From positions 1-64,000 of the forward strand of contig CAKRTS010000017.1 in assembly GCA_934402315.1 (NCBI GenBank): a stretch of 64,000 nucleotides of DNA, written 5' to 3'. Within the stretch, counting starts at the first letter, position 1. Every line of letters starts with the position of its first letter. This DNA is from an uncultured Acetatifactor sp. (GTDB lineage: Bacteria > Bacillota > Clostridia > Lachnospirales > Lachnospiraceae). The notes beneath the pieces are model-generated. The model made no database searches. It was not told the DNA's origin and saw only the letters and a program-made list of their open reading frames with translations. The translations under genes and the position numbers were made by a program. Of the stretch, positions 51,585 to 61,500 are shown piece after piece.

Positions 51585-52251
51585 GAATTTCTCCTCCTTC
51601 GATAAAATTTTCATCCTGAAAATCTTCCACATGAATCCCATACTTTTCAAGGTCGACTCTTCCATCCGTGACTTCGATTCCATCAGCCTCCAGCAGCTTT
51701 GCCTGCGCCCCGCTGCCGCCGAATGCAAATTCTCCTGCCAGTTCGCCCTTTGCATTCACGACCCGGAAGCACGGGACATGCTCGGGATCGGAGTTCTTAT
51801 GCAGGGCGTTTCCGACAGCCCGCGCCATCTTCTTGTCTCCTGCCAGCTCCGCGATCTGCCCGTAGGTCGCAACCCTCCCCTTCGGTATCTTCTTTACCGC
51901 TTCGTAGATCCGCTTCGTCGGGCTGTCCGTGACCAGTGCGTAGCTTTCGTCTATCATGAGACGAATGTCCTTGTCCGGTATTGAGCCGTCCAGAATGATC
52001 GTGTTCCAGTGCTCTCTGTTCTGATGCCAGCCGGGGATGACCGCCGGGAAAGCGCTCCGCCAGAAATCACGCCACTCAGGGCTGACCTTCACATTCAGAT
52101 TCATGCAGCCCTCGCGCTCATAGGTCCACAGAAATGCCTTTTTGCTTCCTTTCACCCTGACAAGCTGCCAGTTCGGATCATGAAACGGCGCCTCCTGATA
52201 GGTATCGGGAAAGGATAATCCGTAGGCAAGCGCCTCTTCCCTTGTCGTCAT
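51577..52251 (-). CDS. YjbR (MmcQ) domain fused to MGMT-type alkyltransferase domain
   Basis: A 224-residue fusion. Residues 1-110 are a YjbR/MmcQ domain (GLSFPDTYQEAPFHDPNWQLVRVKGSKKAF, then HWNTIILDGSIPD). Residues 112-195 are a C-terminal MGMT DNA-binding domain (IYEAVKKIPKGRVATYGQIAELAG, ARAVGNAL). The active-site motif is PCFRV rather than PCHRV: the acceptor cysteine is kept, but the His of the Cys-His-Glu relay is Phe. It may repair alkylated guanine less efficiently or act as an alkyltransferase-like sensor. It is upstream of, and overlaps, the nitroreductase gene. Confidence 0.85.
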   Translation of the reverse strand: MTTREEALAYGLSFPDTYQEAPFHDPNWQLVRVKGSKKAFLWTYEREGCMNLNVKVSPEWRDFWRSAFPAVIPGWHQNREHWNTIILDGSIPDKDIRLMIDESYALVTDSPTKRIYEAVKKIPKGRVATYGQIAELAGDKKMARAVGNALHKNSDPEHVPCFRVVNAKGELAGEFAFGGSGAQAKLLEADGIEVTDGRVDLEKYGIHVEDFQDENFIEGGEIHE

Positions 52252-52334
52252 TCTATCCGCCTCCTGTCTTCCCTTTTCTCCTCAGTTGTGCTATTCTATG
52301 GACAAAAGAATCATAAGAAAAGGAGAATCTTATC

Positions 52335-53171
52335 ATGTATGAATTTACCGATGACTGCCTGATACATATCGATCAGATCGACGATGAGCACCGCCGGTTG
52401 TTTCAGATGCTCAACGAAGCCATCTCCTTAGCAGCGGAGACGGCCGATGTGTCTTCCATCGCAAAAAATCTTTTACAAAATCTAAAAAATTATGCCTCCA
52501 CGCACTTTGCCCACGAGGAGGCTTATATGGAGAGTATTCACGACCCGGAGCTTCTCATCCAGAGGCAGGAGCATCTGCAGTTTACCGAAAAGGTGAACAG
52601 CTTTACGCTTGACACCTCTTCCCCCGAAGCCGCGAGAACCTCTCTCCAGGAGCTTCTCACTTATCTGGTGCGCTGGCTTTACCGCCATATTCTCAGCAGC
52701 GATATGATGATCGGAAAAATGACCTCTGAGAATACCCCCGACTGTTTTGCCTTCACGGAGCAATACCGAACAGGGATTCCGCTTGTCGACGACGAGCATC
52801 AGCGCCTCTTTGAAATCATCCGGGAGGTAAACACCCTGATAAACAATGAGCTCCTTCATGACAAATATGACGAAATCATGCATCTTCTCGAGGAACTGAA
52901 AAGCTACACCGAATTTCATTTCCACGACGAGGAGCTGCTTATGGAGCGCATCCAGTATCCCGGACTCGCTGCACAGAAACGCGCACACGCCGCTTTCGTC
53001 GAACGCCTTGTGGAAATCGATCTGTCCGATCTCGACAATATGGACAACAACCAACAGGAATACCTGAACGAATTAATACAGTTTCTGCTCGGCTGGCTTT
53101 CCAACCATATTCTCGCGTCCGACAAAAAAATCGGCGAATACATCCGCCAGAACAACATCACTGTCGATTGA
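52335..53171 (+). CDS. Tandem-domain bacteriohemerythrin
   Basis: A 278-residue protein with two hemerythrin domains. Domain 1 (about 1-130) has IDDEHRRLF, HFAHEEAYM, QEHLQF and HILSSDMMIGK. Domain 2 (about 135-275) has VDDEHQRLF, HFHDEELLM, RAHAAF and HILASDKKIGE. Each set supplies the His and acidic ligands of a di-iron centre, so both look able to bind oxygen or act as sensors of it. There is no signal or membrane segment. The Shine-Dalgarno AAAGGAGA precedes the ATG. Single-domain forms are the norm; the duplication is notable in an anaerobe. Confidence 0.92.
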   Translation: MYEFTDDCLIHIDQIDDEHRRLFQMLNEAISLAAETADVSSIAKNLLQNLKNYASTHFAHEEAYMESIHDPELLIQRQEHLQFTEKVNSFTLDTSSPEAARTSLQELLTYLVRWLYRHILSSDMMIGKMTSENTPDCFAFTEQYRTGIPLVDDEHQRLFEIIREVNTLINNELLHDKYDEIMHLLEELKSYTEFHFHDEELLMERIQYPGLAAQKRAHAAFVERLVEIDLSDLDNMDNNQQEYLNELIQFLLGWLSNHILASDKKIGEYIRQNNITVD

Positions 53172-53182
53172 ACTGACTGATT

Positions 53183-53542
53183 CTAACGCACAGTCGCTCC
53201 GAACGGCATCAGCGCCAGCTTTGCCATCTTAAAGAACTGCTTTCCGAAGGGAATACCGATAATTGTCACACAGAGGACACAGCCCCAGACAGCGCTTGCA
53301 ATCGCCATCGGTATTCCCGTCAGGATCAGCCAGAAGATATTGGCGATCAGGCTTGCCGCACCGCCGCCGTATGTAATCTCCTTGCCAAACGGGAAAAATG
53401 CCAGCCCCGCAAACTTAAAGCACTGACGTCCGATCGGAATACCGATAATGGTAATACACCAGAGGCATCCCAATATCAGCCATGACAGCCCGGAAACCGC
53501 ACCTCCAAAAATGAACCACAATACATTACCCAGAAATTTCAT
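53183..53542 (-). CDS. yccF: YccF-domain membrane protein
   Basis: A 119-residue membrane protein composed of two similar halves: GCLWCITIIGIPIGRQCFKFAGLAFFPFGKEI and GCVLCVTIIGIPFGKQFFKMAKLALMPFGATV, each with hydrophobic segments. This internal duplication is the signature of YccF. The function is unknown. ATG at 53542 follows AAAGGAG; a frame extending 42 codons upstream is rejected. Confidence 0.88.
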   Translation of the reverse strand: MKFLGNVLWFIFGGAVSGLSWLILGCLWCITIIGIPIGRQCFKFAGLAFFPFGKEITYGGGAASLIANIFWLILTGIPMAIASAVWGCVLCVTIIGIPFGKQFFKMAKLALMPFGATVR

Positions 53543-53664
53543 TCTTCTTTCTCCTTTTGTGTTATTTAAGCCGGATTCGCAACCGCTTATTTTTCCTTTT
53601 ATTATATCGCTCCTTGGGCTTATCTTCAACGGAAAAATATAATCTGCCGCCTTTGGGGATAAAG

Positions 53665-53901
53665 TCAAGGTTCATCCTGTGTGAGAAGTTTTACTCCCAG
53701 CACCGTCGCCGGTATGCGATAGCTCGGCCTTAAATTTGACAGGACAACAACTGCCATATTTTTCTCCTTTGAAACTCCCAGATAACAATTATAGTTTCCG
53801 GTACCTCCGTTATGCCAGAGGATGCCGTTCTCTCTGTCGATAATCCACGCCATGCCGATTCTAGCACCAGCCTTCTTTTTTTGAAGCCAACTCTCCATCA
53901 A
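53665..53901 (-). pseudogene. C-terminal fragment of a serine hydrolase
   Basis: About 78 codons correspond to the end of a beta-lactamase-type serine hydrolase (GMAWIIDRENGILWHNGGTGNYNCYLGVSKEKNMAVVVLSNL). The HxGGTxG and VVVLSN motifs of the third catalytic element are present, but the SxxK and YxN parts are missing, and no reading frame upstream restores them. It is a remnant. Confidence 0.65.
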
Positions 53902-53999
53902 GAGATAACCGCCTAGAAGATGCTGAATCTCTCAAGCATAATCAGCTTTTCCTCAAACATAAACATAATACTGCCCATTTGCGTTTTCATCATTTCCAT

Positions 54000-54166
54000 T
54001 TATGCCAAGGTAGCAGCAAACTCCTCTACGCTTTCGCAGGAAATCCCATAGATCTTATGACTTGTCAGGCTGTTCACCAGAAAGTCATCCACCAGGTTCA
54101 TCTCCTGTAAATCCTTCAAGATACCCTCCGTTCCCACAGTGCACCGGGGACAGGAGAAACCTTATG
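54000..54166 (-). pseudogene. Remnant of an unidentified coding sequence
   Basis: A minus-strand frame between stops reads GFSCPRC..., EGILKDLQEMNLVDDFLVNSLTSHKIYG and continues CESVEEFAATLA before TAA at 54002-54000. It has no valid start. An upstream piece in the same frame (MDSMLKNSHFNCIVHWK...) ends in a stop, and a downstream piece (MEMMKTQMGSIMF...) follows another. The NLVDDFL part recalls the N-terminus of the Rpn/PD-(D/E)XK group, as in the gene at 54402-55313, but this is not sure. The rest of 54167-54401 is A+T-rich and shows a promoter-like TTGCCT...TATTAT pair near 54294-54322. Confidence 0.35.
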
Positions 54167-54401
54167 CCATCCCTGTTTTCCAATGCACTATGCAGTTAAA
54201 ATGTGAGTTTTTAAGCATAGAATCCATTGAAAAATAGAGATCTTAGAACAGCTTTTTGCTGTCTGACATTTAGAATATATGCTTAAGATAAATAATAACA
54301 GATTCAATATAAAAAGGCAAGAAAAATTTATGCTTCCACACAAGATTGGGAAATCGGCTAAACTTATGCATTGCCGTATATGACGTGTTTCCTATAAAGG
54401 C

Positions 54402-55313
54402 TCATGACTGCAAGGTTGCAAAATCTAAGCCATATTTTCTCTGCATTGTTTCCAGTACTTCGGGATTCTCCAGCTGCACTATCTTATCCCCATCTCCTCC
54501 AGCCGTCATTCTGGGAATCAGAGTCAGCAGCAGACTTCTTTCCGCGGCTCTGCCCTCTTCTCTGCCCTCGGCCCTTCCTTCGGCTCTTCCTTCGGCCCTT
54601 CCTTCGGCCCTTCCTTCGGCCCTTCCTTCGACCCTTCCTTCCGCTCTGCCCTCTTCCCTGACGTCATCATCATGCAATAGCTCTTTCATGTACTCCGCCC
54701 TCCATTCTTCATTTCTCCGGGCTCTGCCTACGGCTTCCTCAATCTTGCGCGTCAGCGCACTTTCGGCTCTCCCCGTCCTGATATAATCATATAATTCTTT
54801 CAGATGCTCCGGTACTTCTTCGGAGCTGCTGACACAGTTATAAAAAACCTTCTCCGTGCCATCCCGTAGGCACAGCTCCTTATTCTCCTCGCAGCGGTTC
54901 TGAAAGGAGTACTTCACATATCCCAGTCCAAAGGGATCAAAGGTACAGATAAACAACACCTTTCCCTCCGGCAGCTCCCGATAAGACTTTCCCTTGTCCA
55001 GATGATCCATGTCCATCGCCGCCTGATAAAAGCGGCTTCGCTTCGGCAGCTCCAGCTTCTCCACCGCCTGATGATTCAGGTTCTGCATCTCCGCGTCATA
55101 GATGTTGTTCCGGTCCCTCGTATACACATCCAGCCGGATCGGCTTGCCATCCGTTGTGTACCGGAACTGCCGCTCCGTCTGAACATCTTTCAGTTCCCCT
55201 ACCGGATGAGCCAGCAGGCACTCCAAGACCTCCCGGCAAAGCTTCTTGTCCTCCATTACCTTGCCAAACATAAAATCATCCGCAATCGTCAGTTCCTCAT
55301 ACCGTTTTGCCAT
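54402..55313 (-). CDS. Rpn family / PD-(D/E)XK nuclease-type protein with EGRA repeat tail
   Basis: A 303-residue protein. The N-terminal core (LTIADDFMFGKVMEDKKLCREVLECLL, then RLDVYTRDRNNIYDAEMQ) has the PD-(D/E)XK nuclease elements of the Rpn group of recombination-promoting nucleases. The motif order is D in RLDVY and E in DAEMQ. The C-terminus carries a tandem of about nine Glu-Gly-Arg-Ala-type repeats (residues about 225-265), followed by a helical end. ATG at 55313 is taken; two upstream codon choices exist. Such proteins are frequent in Lachnospiraceae and often sit near mobile or decayed DNA, as here. Confidence 0.8.
   Translation of the reverse strand: MAKRYEELTIADDFMFGKVMEDKKLCREVLECLLAHPVGELKDVQTERQFRYTTDGKPIRLDVYTRDRNNIYDAEMQNLNHQAVEKLELPKRSRFYQAAMDMDHLDKGKSYRELPEGKVLFICTFDPFGLGYVKYSFQNRCEENKELCLRDGTEKVFYNCVSSSEEVPEHLKELYDYIRTGRAESALTRKIEEAVGRARRNEEWRAEYMKELLHDDDVREEGRAEGRVEGRAEGRAEGRAEGRAEGRAEGREEGRAAERSLLLTLIPRMTAGGDGDKIVQLENPEVLETMQRKYGLDFATLQS
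54548..54658 (-). repeat. 12-bp tandem repeat encoding EGRA units
   Basis: Nine or so copies of a 12-bp unit (minus strand GAAGGAAGGGCC-like; plus strand CCTTCGGCCCTT) lie inside the Rpn gene and encode repeated Glu-Gly-Arg-Ala. Being a multiple of three, changes in copy number would alter tail length but keep the frame. Confidence 0.8.
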
Positions 55314-55538
55314 TCGCACTCTCCTCACTCTTTCCGCAGGAGAATATACCGGTACTCACACAGAATCAAACTTCCGGTTTCCGCCATGTCTTCCCCCGCT
55401 CTATGATTGTCATTGGGTAACTAAGCAGGGATTTCTCTGAATTCATAGACATCGGCTTGCGCCGCACAGAAATTTGAAAATAGAAAATCTGCTTATGAGT
55501 ATAGAATAGCAGAGGATTATTTATTTGTCAACACGAAA

Positions 55539-55574
55539 AAGCGCCAGTTCCGGTAAATGCCGGTTCTGGCGCTT
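55539..55574 (-). terminator. Terminator of the giant beta-helix protein gene
   Basis: On the minus strand AAGCGCCAG pairs with CTGGCGCTT (55566-55574 with 55539-55547), with an inner CCGG/CCGG stem, followed by TTTTT. It lies 22 bases after the stop codon at 55596. Confidence 0.88.
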
Positions 55575-55595
55575 CTTCATATCGCTGATTACGAA

Positions 55596-58500
55596 TTACT
55601 TACCATTCTTCTTTCTTCGGATTGCAAAAACCTCTGCAGCCCCTGCAACAGATGCCACGGCGAGCAGTACGATCCAGAGCGTATCATTCATCGTGTCTCC
55701 CGTCTTCGGTGCCTTGACGGTTGTATCTGCCGTATTCACACCGCTGCCTGCATTATTGCTGCTATCGTTATTGCTGTTGTTATTATTGTTATTGCTGTTA
55801 TTGTTGCCGCCATTATTGTCGGACGTATTCTTTGCAACCGTGAAGCTCGTGCTTGCGGTACCATCCGTCCAGACAAGCTCAAAGGTATGGCTGCCTTCCG
55901 GTAACGTCTTGAGGAACTCCGGCTTAAAGGTGATGATCGTCGAGCCCTCTGTCACGGTATAATTACTGGGATCAACCACTGTTCCGTCCACCAGTACCCT
56001 CAGGAACTTGGCAATTGCACCGCTTCCCCGGATGGCAAGGCTTCCGTCCGTATTCTCTGTCCACGAACTGCCTGCCCCGTCAAGAATCTCGTACTGCACG
56101 GTAACCGTCAGCGTTACCGTATCCGTTGTGACAGATCCGGCTGCGTTGCTGATGACACAATAGTACTGGAATCCGTTGCAGTCTGTATCTGTGACGCCTG
56201 ACGTATAGCTTGCGCTGTTTGCACCGCTGATGTCGACAAATCCGTTTCCGTCATTCCTGTTAATCTTCCACTGATACTTCAGATCCGTACCCGTTGCAGC
56301 CACCTCAAAGACTGCCCTTTCCCCTGCTTTCACAGAGGCATTTACAGGCTGCGTGCTGATAGTAGGAGCATCCACATGATACAGCTCGACTTTACCGGTC
56401 AGGGTCTTATGATTGCCACCCTCTGGCGTAAAGCGCCACATGTACTCCGTGTTGACCTCAACCTTGGTGTCACCGGACAGCACCCTGCCTTCCTCATCTA
56501 CCCACTCCAGTGTACCAGCCGCAGGGCTCAGCGTGCTGCCATCCAGAGTCAGACCCGCATCTGCCAGCGTCTTACCGTCTGTGGTAATCCTGGTGTACTC
56601 AGGCTCACCGGTAGTATCCGCCTGCGTGATCGTGACTTTAAAGAGTTCACTGGAAATCTCATAGTAATCGGTATCGCCTGCCTTGGTAGCTTTGACAAAA
56701 ACGGAGCCGACCTTAACCGGGGTCAGGACACCGTCTGCATCGATGGCCGCTTCGCCGGTACTGCTTTCATCAATGGTGTAGGTCACTGCGCCTGTGCCGG
56801 AGCCGCCGGTCGTGCCCAGTTTCAGCGTCTCGCCGAAGACCACGGTGTTGCCGCCGGTAATGGACAGCGGAGCCTGACTATCTTTTTCCGTCAGGGTCAG
56901 AGTCAGTTTCTTAGTGAAATCCTTATAGTTGTCACTGGAAATCGTCACTGTCCAGCTGACAGTATCTTTTATCTGACCGTCAGTCAGCATATACGTTATC
57001 GCGCCGGTGTCAGGATCAATGTCATACGATCCAACCTTTGCAGAACCCGTAACCGCGGGCGCGGAAATGCTGTATGTCCACTTTTCACCGTCAGGAAGAT
57101 CGTAGATAAGGGGATAGGTCTTTTCCGTTCGGTCGTTGTACCTCCGTTGGAATTTGCACTCCTCCAATTCGCGTCCTTCAGCCTTGGTAATGGTAAATGT
57201 CCATGTATCCGCCGTCAGGTTTGTTGCGGCTTTATAGTTCTTGCCCTCAGTTGCATCAATTGCAAAGGTATAGGTACCCACATTTCTGGGCGCAGGCACA
57301 ACCGCTGAGCCGTCCGCATAATACTTCACGGTAATTTCTACTGTATCAAAAAACCTAAACCCGAAATTAGCCTCTGTCAGCTCTTTATCGGCGCCGCTAT
57401 AAACCAAATCCCACTTTGGATCGTTAATGTTAAAATAAAAATCGTCTGCCTTGATCTCAGCCTTTTGGATGGTATACTCCACAGATGCAGGGGCGGAGTA
57501 GCAGCCTTTCGCAAGGTCGAATAACCTAAAGCTGGCGATATAGCTGCCAGCATTGCCAGGCAGGTCGCCCGGATCGAGCGGCGTATTATCCGACGCGCTC
57601 CCCGCCGCGTAATCGATCGCAATCTTATCCTCATCTACCCCAACCTCAGCTGAAAGCTGGTTAACAAACCCTGCTTCTTTTGCTTTCCTGTCGTAGATCA
57701 GGTCCTTAGGCGCCACAATGGTTATACTGCCGCCGTCGCCGTCCTTAATGGGACAGTCAGCCGCTTCACATTTAACAGTGATGGTCGCACCGCTTGCACT
57801 ATAGCTCCAGTCGTGCTCGTGTCTATGGATGTACAAGCATTCGTATTCGCTCTTGCGGATTATGCTATAGTACGGATCTGCCGAATCCAACGAGAAGATA
57901 TTCCTATAAAAGTTCTGATCGTCCGTCGCACCGTTTGCAATTTGAACCTCGCCGCCTGCTGTTGTGGGAAGCTCGCCTATGCTCACGCCAATCCGGGCAT
58001 CGCTCGTCAGTCCTTCTCTAATGGTGATGGGCCTAGGCCACTCGTCGTTGGGTAGATAGACGTTACTTGCCGTGCCGTTTTCACCGTTCTTCCAGTTGTT
58101 TATAATCTGCGCTTCGCCGGACACATTGAAGGTGCCGTCCATATATACGCCGCCTGCGCCACTGTCGTCGGTGGCAGAAGTATTGTTTCCGGTGATTGTG
58201 CCGCCGTTCATGGTGAACTCGCCGAATTGGCCCACATACACACCACCGCCGCCGTTCGCGGCACTATTCGTATTTTCGGTGATTGTTCCGCCCTTCATGG
58301 TGAACTCGCCTCGGCTTGCTACATACACACCACCACCGCCGTCCGCGGCACCATTTGTATTCCCGGTGATCTCGCCGCCGTCCATGGTGAAAGTGCCAAC
58401 TACATGCACACCGCCTCCGCCGTCCGCAGCGCTATTCGTATTCCCGGTAATTTTGCCATTGGTCATCTTAAAAGTGCTGAGATGGTTCACATACACACCA

Positions 58501-61500
58501 CCGCCACCGTTCTCGGCGCTATTCGTATTCCCGGTAATTTCGCCGCCGTTCATGTTGAAAGTGCTGCCATAGGCTTCCAAATACACACCACTACCGCCGT
58601 TCGCGTCACTATTCGTATTCCCGGTAATTTTGCCGCCCGTCATGTTGAAAATGCCGGAGCTGCCTACATGCACACCGCCACCATTTTTACCCGTATTTCC
58701 GGTGATTTCACCACCTTCGTTCATGGTGAACGTGCCACTTTTCACATACACACCGCCACTGTAGTGCGTACTTATATTTTGGGTGATTTTGCCGCCGCTC
58801 ATGGTAAACTCGCCGCCGTTCACATACACACCACCGTATCCATCCGTATTTAAGGTGATTTCGCCACCGTTCATGTAAAACTTGCCACCGGCTACCTGCA
58901 CACCACCGTTCGTCGTATTTCCAGTGATGGAACCACCGTTCATTGTGAACGTGCCACCGGCTACCTGCACACTGCCCTGTTGTAAATGTTTATTTCCGGT
59001 GATGGAACCGTTCCACAGAGTGAGGGAACCCGCGACATATATACCACAGCCGTAGAGGCCGTCTTCGTGGGTGATCTTGCCGATCGATTCCGGTTTATCG
59101 GCGCAGTCAGTGATGACAAGGGATGCGCCGATTGCAACGGAGATGGCAGCCCAGTCATTTTTGCTGCAGGTAATCGTCTTTCCGTTTAAGCAAAGTTCTA
59201 CATTATTATAGCTCTCTAGGCAAACCCATGTGTTATTGAGTTCCACATCCTTCGTCAGAAAGTAATAGCCCGCTCCGTTAATTTCACTGAGCGTAGAAAT
59301 AGCTGTCCACTTTTTATCGGTACCATGACTATGACTGTCGCTGCAGCCCTCCTTACCGCAGATATAATGCTTATGCACGCCTTTTCGGAAGATGATTTCT
59401 CCGTTCTCAAAATCCGCACGGATGCCGGCGTCGCTGCTGAAAGTGCTCACATCAGCTTTCGTCAACGAATAGCTGCCTGTGCCCTCGGCAATGACTGCCT
59501 CTTCGCCCACCACATTAATCGGGGTCTCCGTAATCACGCCGATCGCGTTCTCTTTCAACGTCCCGCTTACCTTGATGGTCTGCCCCTTAGGCAGACAGAC
59601 ATTGCTACTGATGCTGCCATTGGTAGTGATCTTCGTGTTTCCTGTAATCGTCACGTTCCCACCGACAGTCACATTGCTACCCTCAGCATTCCTCACATAC
59701 ACACCGCCGGCATAGTTGTTAGGACTTCCGCTGACGTTATCGGTAAGGGTATTGCCGCTAACCTTGGCATTTTCGGTCATGGTGAACTTGCCACCGTTCA
59801 CATACACGCCCGCTGCGCCGTAGTAGCCGCCGGAAGCGTCGTCATATCGGCTGTTGAAGGTGGCAGTGTTGTCGCTGACTTTGGCGTTGCCGCTCATGTT
59901 GAACGTACCGCTTTCGTCCACACGCACGCCGCCTGCACCGCCATCAGCGCCTGTATAGTAGTTTTCTGTGATTTCACCGCCGTACATTTTAAATGTACCG
60001 TTTTCCACATGCGCACCCACTGTAGTATTCCCGGTAATCTTACCGCCGTACATGTCAAGGCGACCACCCGATATCAGTTGTATGCCATATTGAGTGGATG
60101 ATCCAGTGATTTTGCCTGTACCTTTGCAGTCGCACAGAGTATAATTTCGACTCTGAAAGCGGATCCCCCCGCTATATGTATAACCGTGCAGGCACAAGTT
60201 CACATTATAACTGTCCGATAAAGCTTCCCCCTTGCCAGTAAAATTTCCCACCAGGTAGTAGTTACTGTACTTATCAGGCTCCACGATATTACTCAGTTTG
60301 GAAACGCCTATCCAGATCACATCAGGATGTTTAGGATTATGCGGGCATACTTCCTCGCCGCAGATAGGGTGCTTTTGCAGCTCGTGTCTGAACATCTTCA
60401 CTTCGTTTTCACCGTCCATACGGTAAGGAAAGTATCCCTGATCACTGATAAAATGTGCTGCTGCAACATCATCAGTCAGCTGACAACCTTCTCCTACCGT
60501 GGCAAACGTCAAGGGGCTGCCTTCGTTTGGCTGCACGTCCATAGTCACGCCAATGCTGGCTTTGTCCCCGAGTTCGTCGGCGATCGTGATGGTCACCGTA
60601 TTATGATAATTCGTGGGCAGATAGACATTGTTGACCGTGCCATTGCCCGTGTTACCGCTGATCTTCACGTCACCGGACACTTTGAAGCTGCTGCCTTCCG
60701 TAACATACACGCCACCGCCGGCATTGTCTCCACGAGTGTAGGTCGCGGTGTTTTGGGTAATCGAGCCACCTTCCATGATGAAGGCACTACCACTACCCTC
60801 TGACACCTTTTCCAAATACACGCCGCCTCCCTGAGAAGATGTGTTGTTGTTGATTTCGCCGCCCGTCATAGTAAAGGTGCCGCTACCGCTAGCATCATCG
60901 TACACATACACACCGCCTCCGCTACAGTCATTAGCCTCATTGTTGCTGATGCTTCCGTTACTCATGGTGAATGTGCCGGCTGTGTACACATACACACCGC
61001 CTCCTCCATATTTACCGATGGTATTATAGCTGATCGTGCCGCCGTACATATTAAACTCGCTACGATACACATACACACCACCTCCTCCGGTTGGGGCGGA
61101 GTTTCCGGTGATTGTGCCACCGTACATATTAAATGTGCTATAAGTACTCACCCTCACACCGCCACCTTCGTTTGGAGCGATGTTTTCGGTGATTATGCCA
61201 CCGTACATGTTAAATTTGCCTCCATCACCCACAACCACACCAGTACCGGTGTATGTTGTGCCGTCGCTATTCTTACTGTGGGTGATAGTGCCCTTGCTTT
61301 GGCAGTCGCACAGAGTGAAGGTATATCCGTAATGCACGTAGATGACGCTATCCGTTGCCTCCATCGTGATGTTATAACCGTTAAGACAGAGGACGATGTT
61401 ATTATTAGCAGGCTCCCAGCTCGTCTTCAGCGTCACGTTTTGGGTCAGATAGTAGTAGCCCGCCGTAGTAATCTTAGACAAATCGTCAACGCCTGTCCAT

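Noticed and set aside
54548..54658. Short tandem repeats as a CRISPR or integration site
   Set aside because: A 12-bp in-frame repeat with no spacers; it codes for EGRA.
55557..55904. Frame on the plus strand rich in Ile/Val, opposite the adhesin C-terminus
   Set aside because: It is the complement of the Asn/Ser-rich spacer (AAC/AAT repeats), not a membrane protein gene.
58140..61240. Regularly spaced repeats that might suggest a CRISPR array
   Set aside because: Units are of unequal length, in frame, and encode beta-helix repeats; no cas genes are present.
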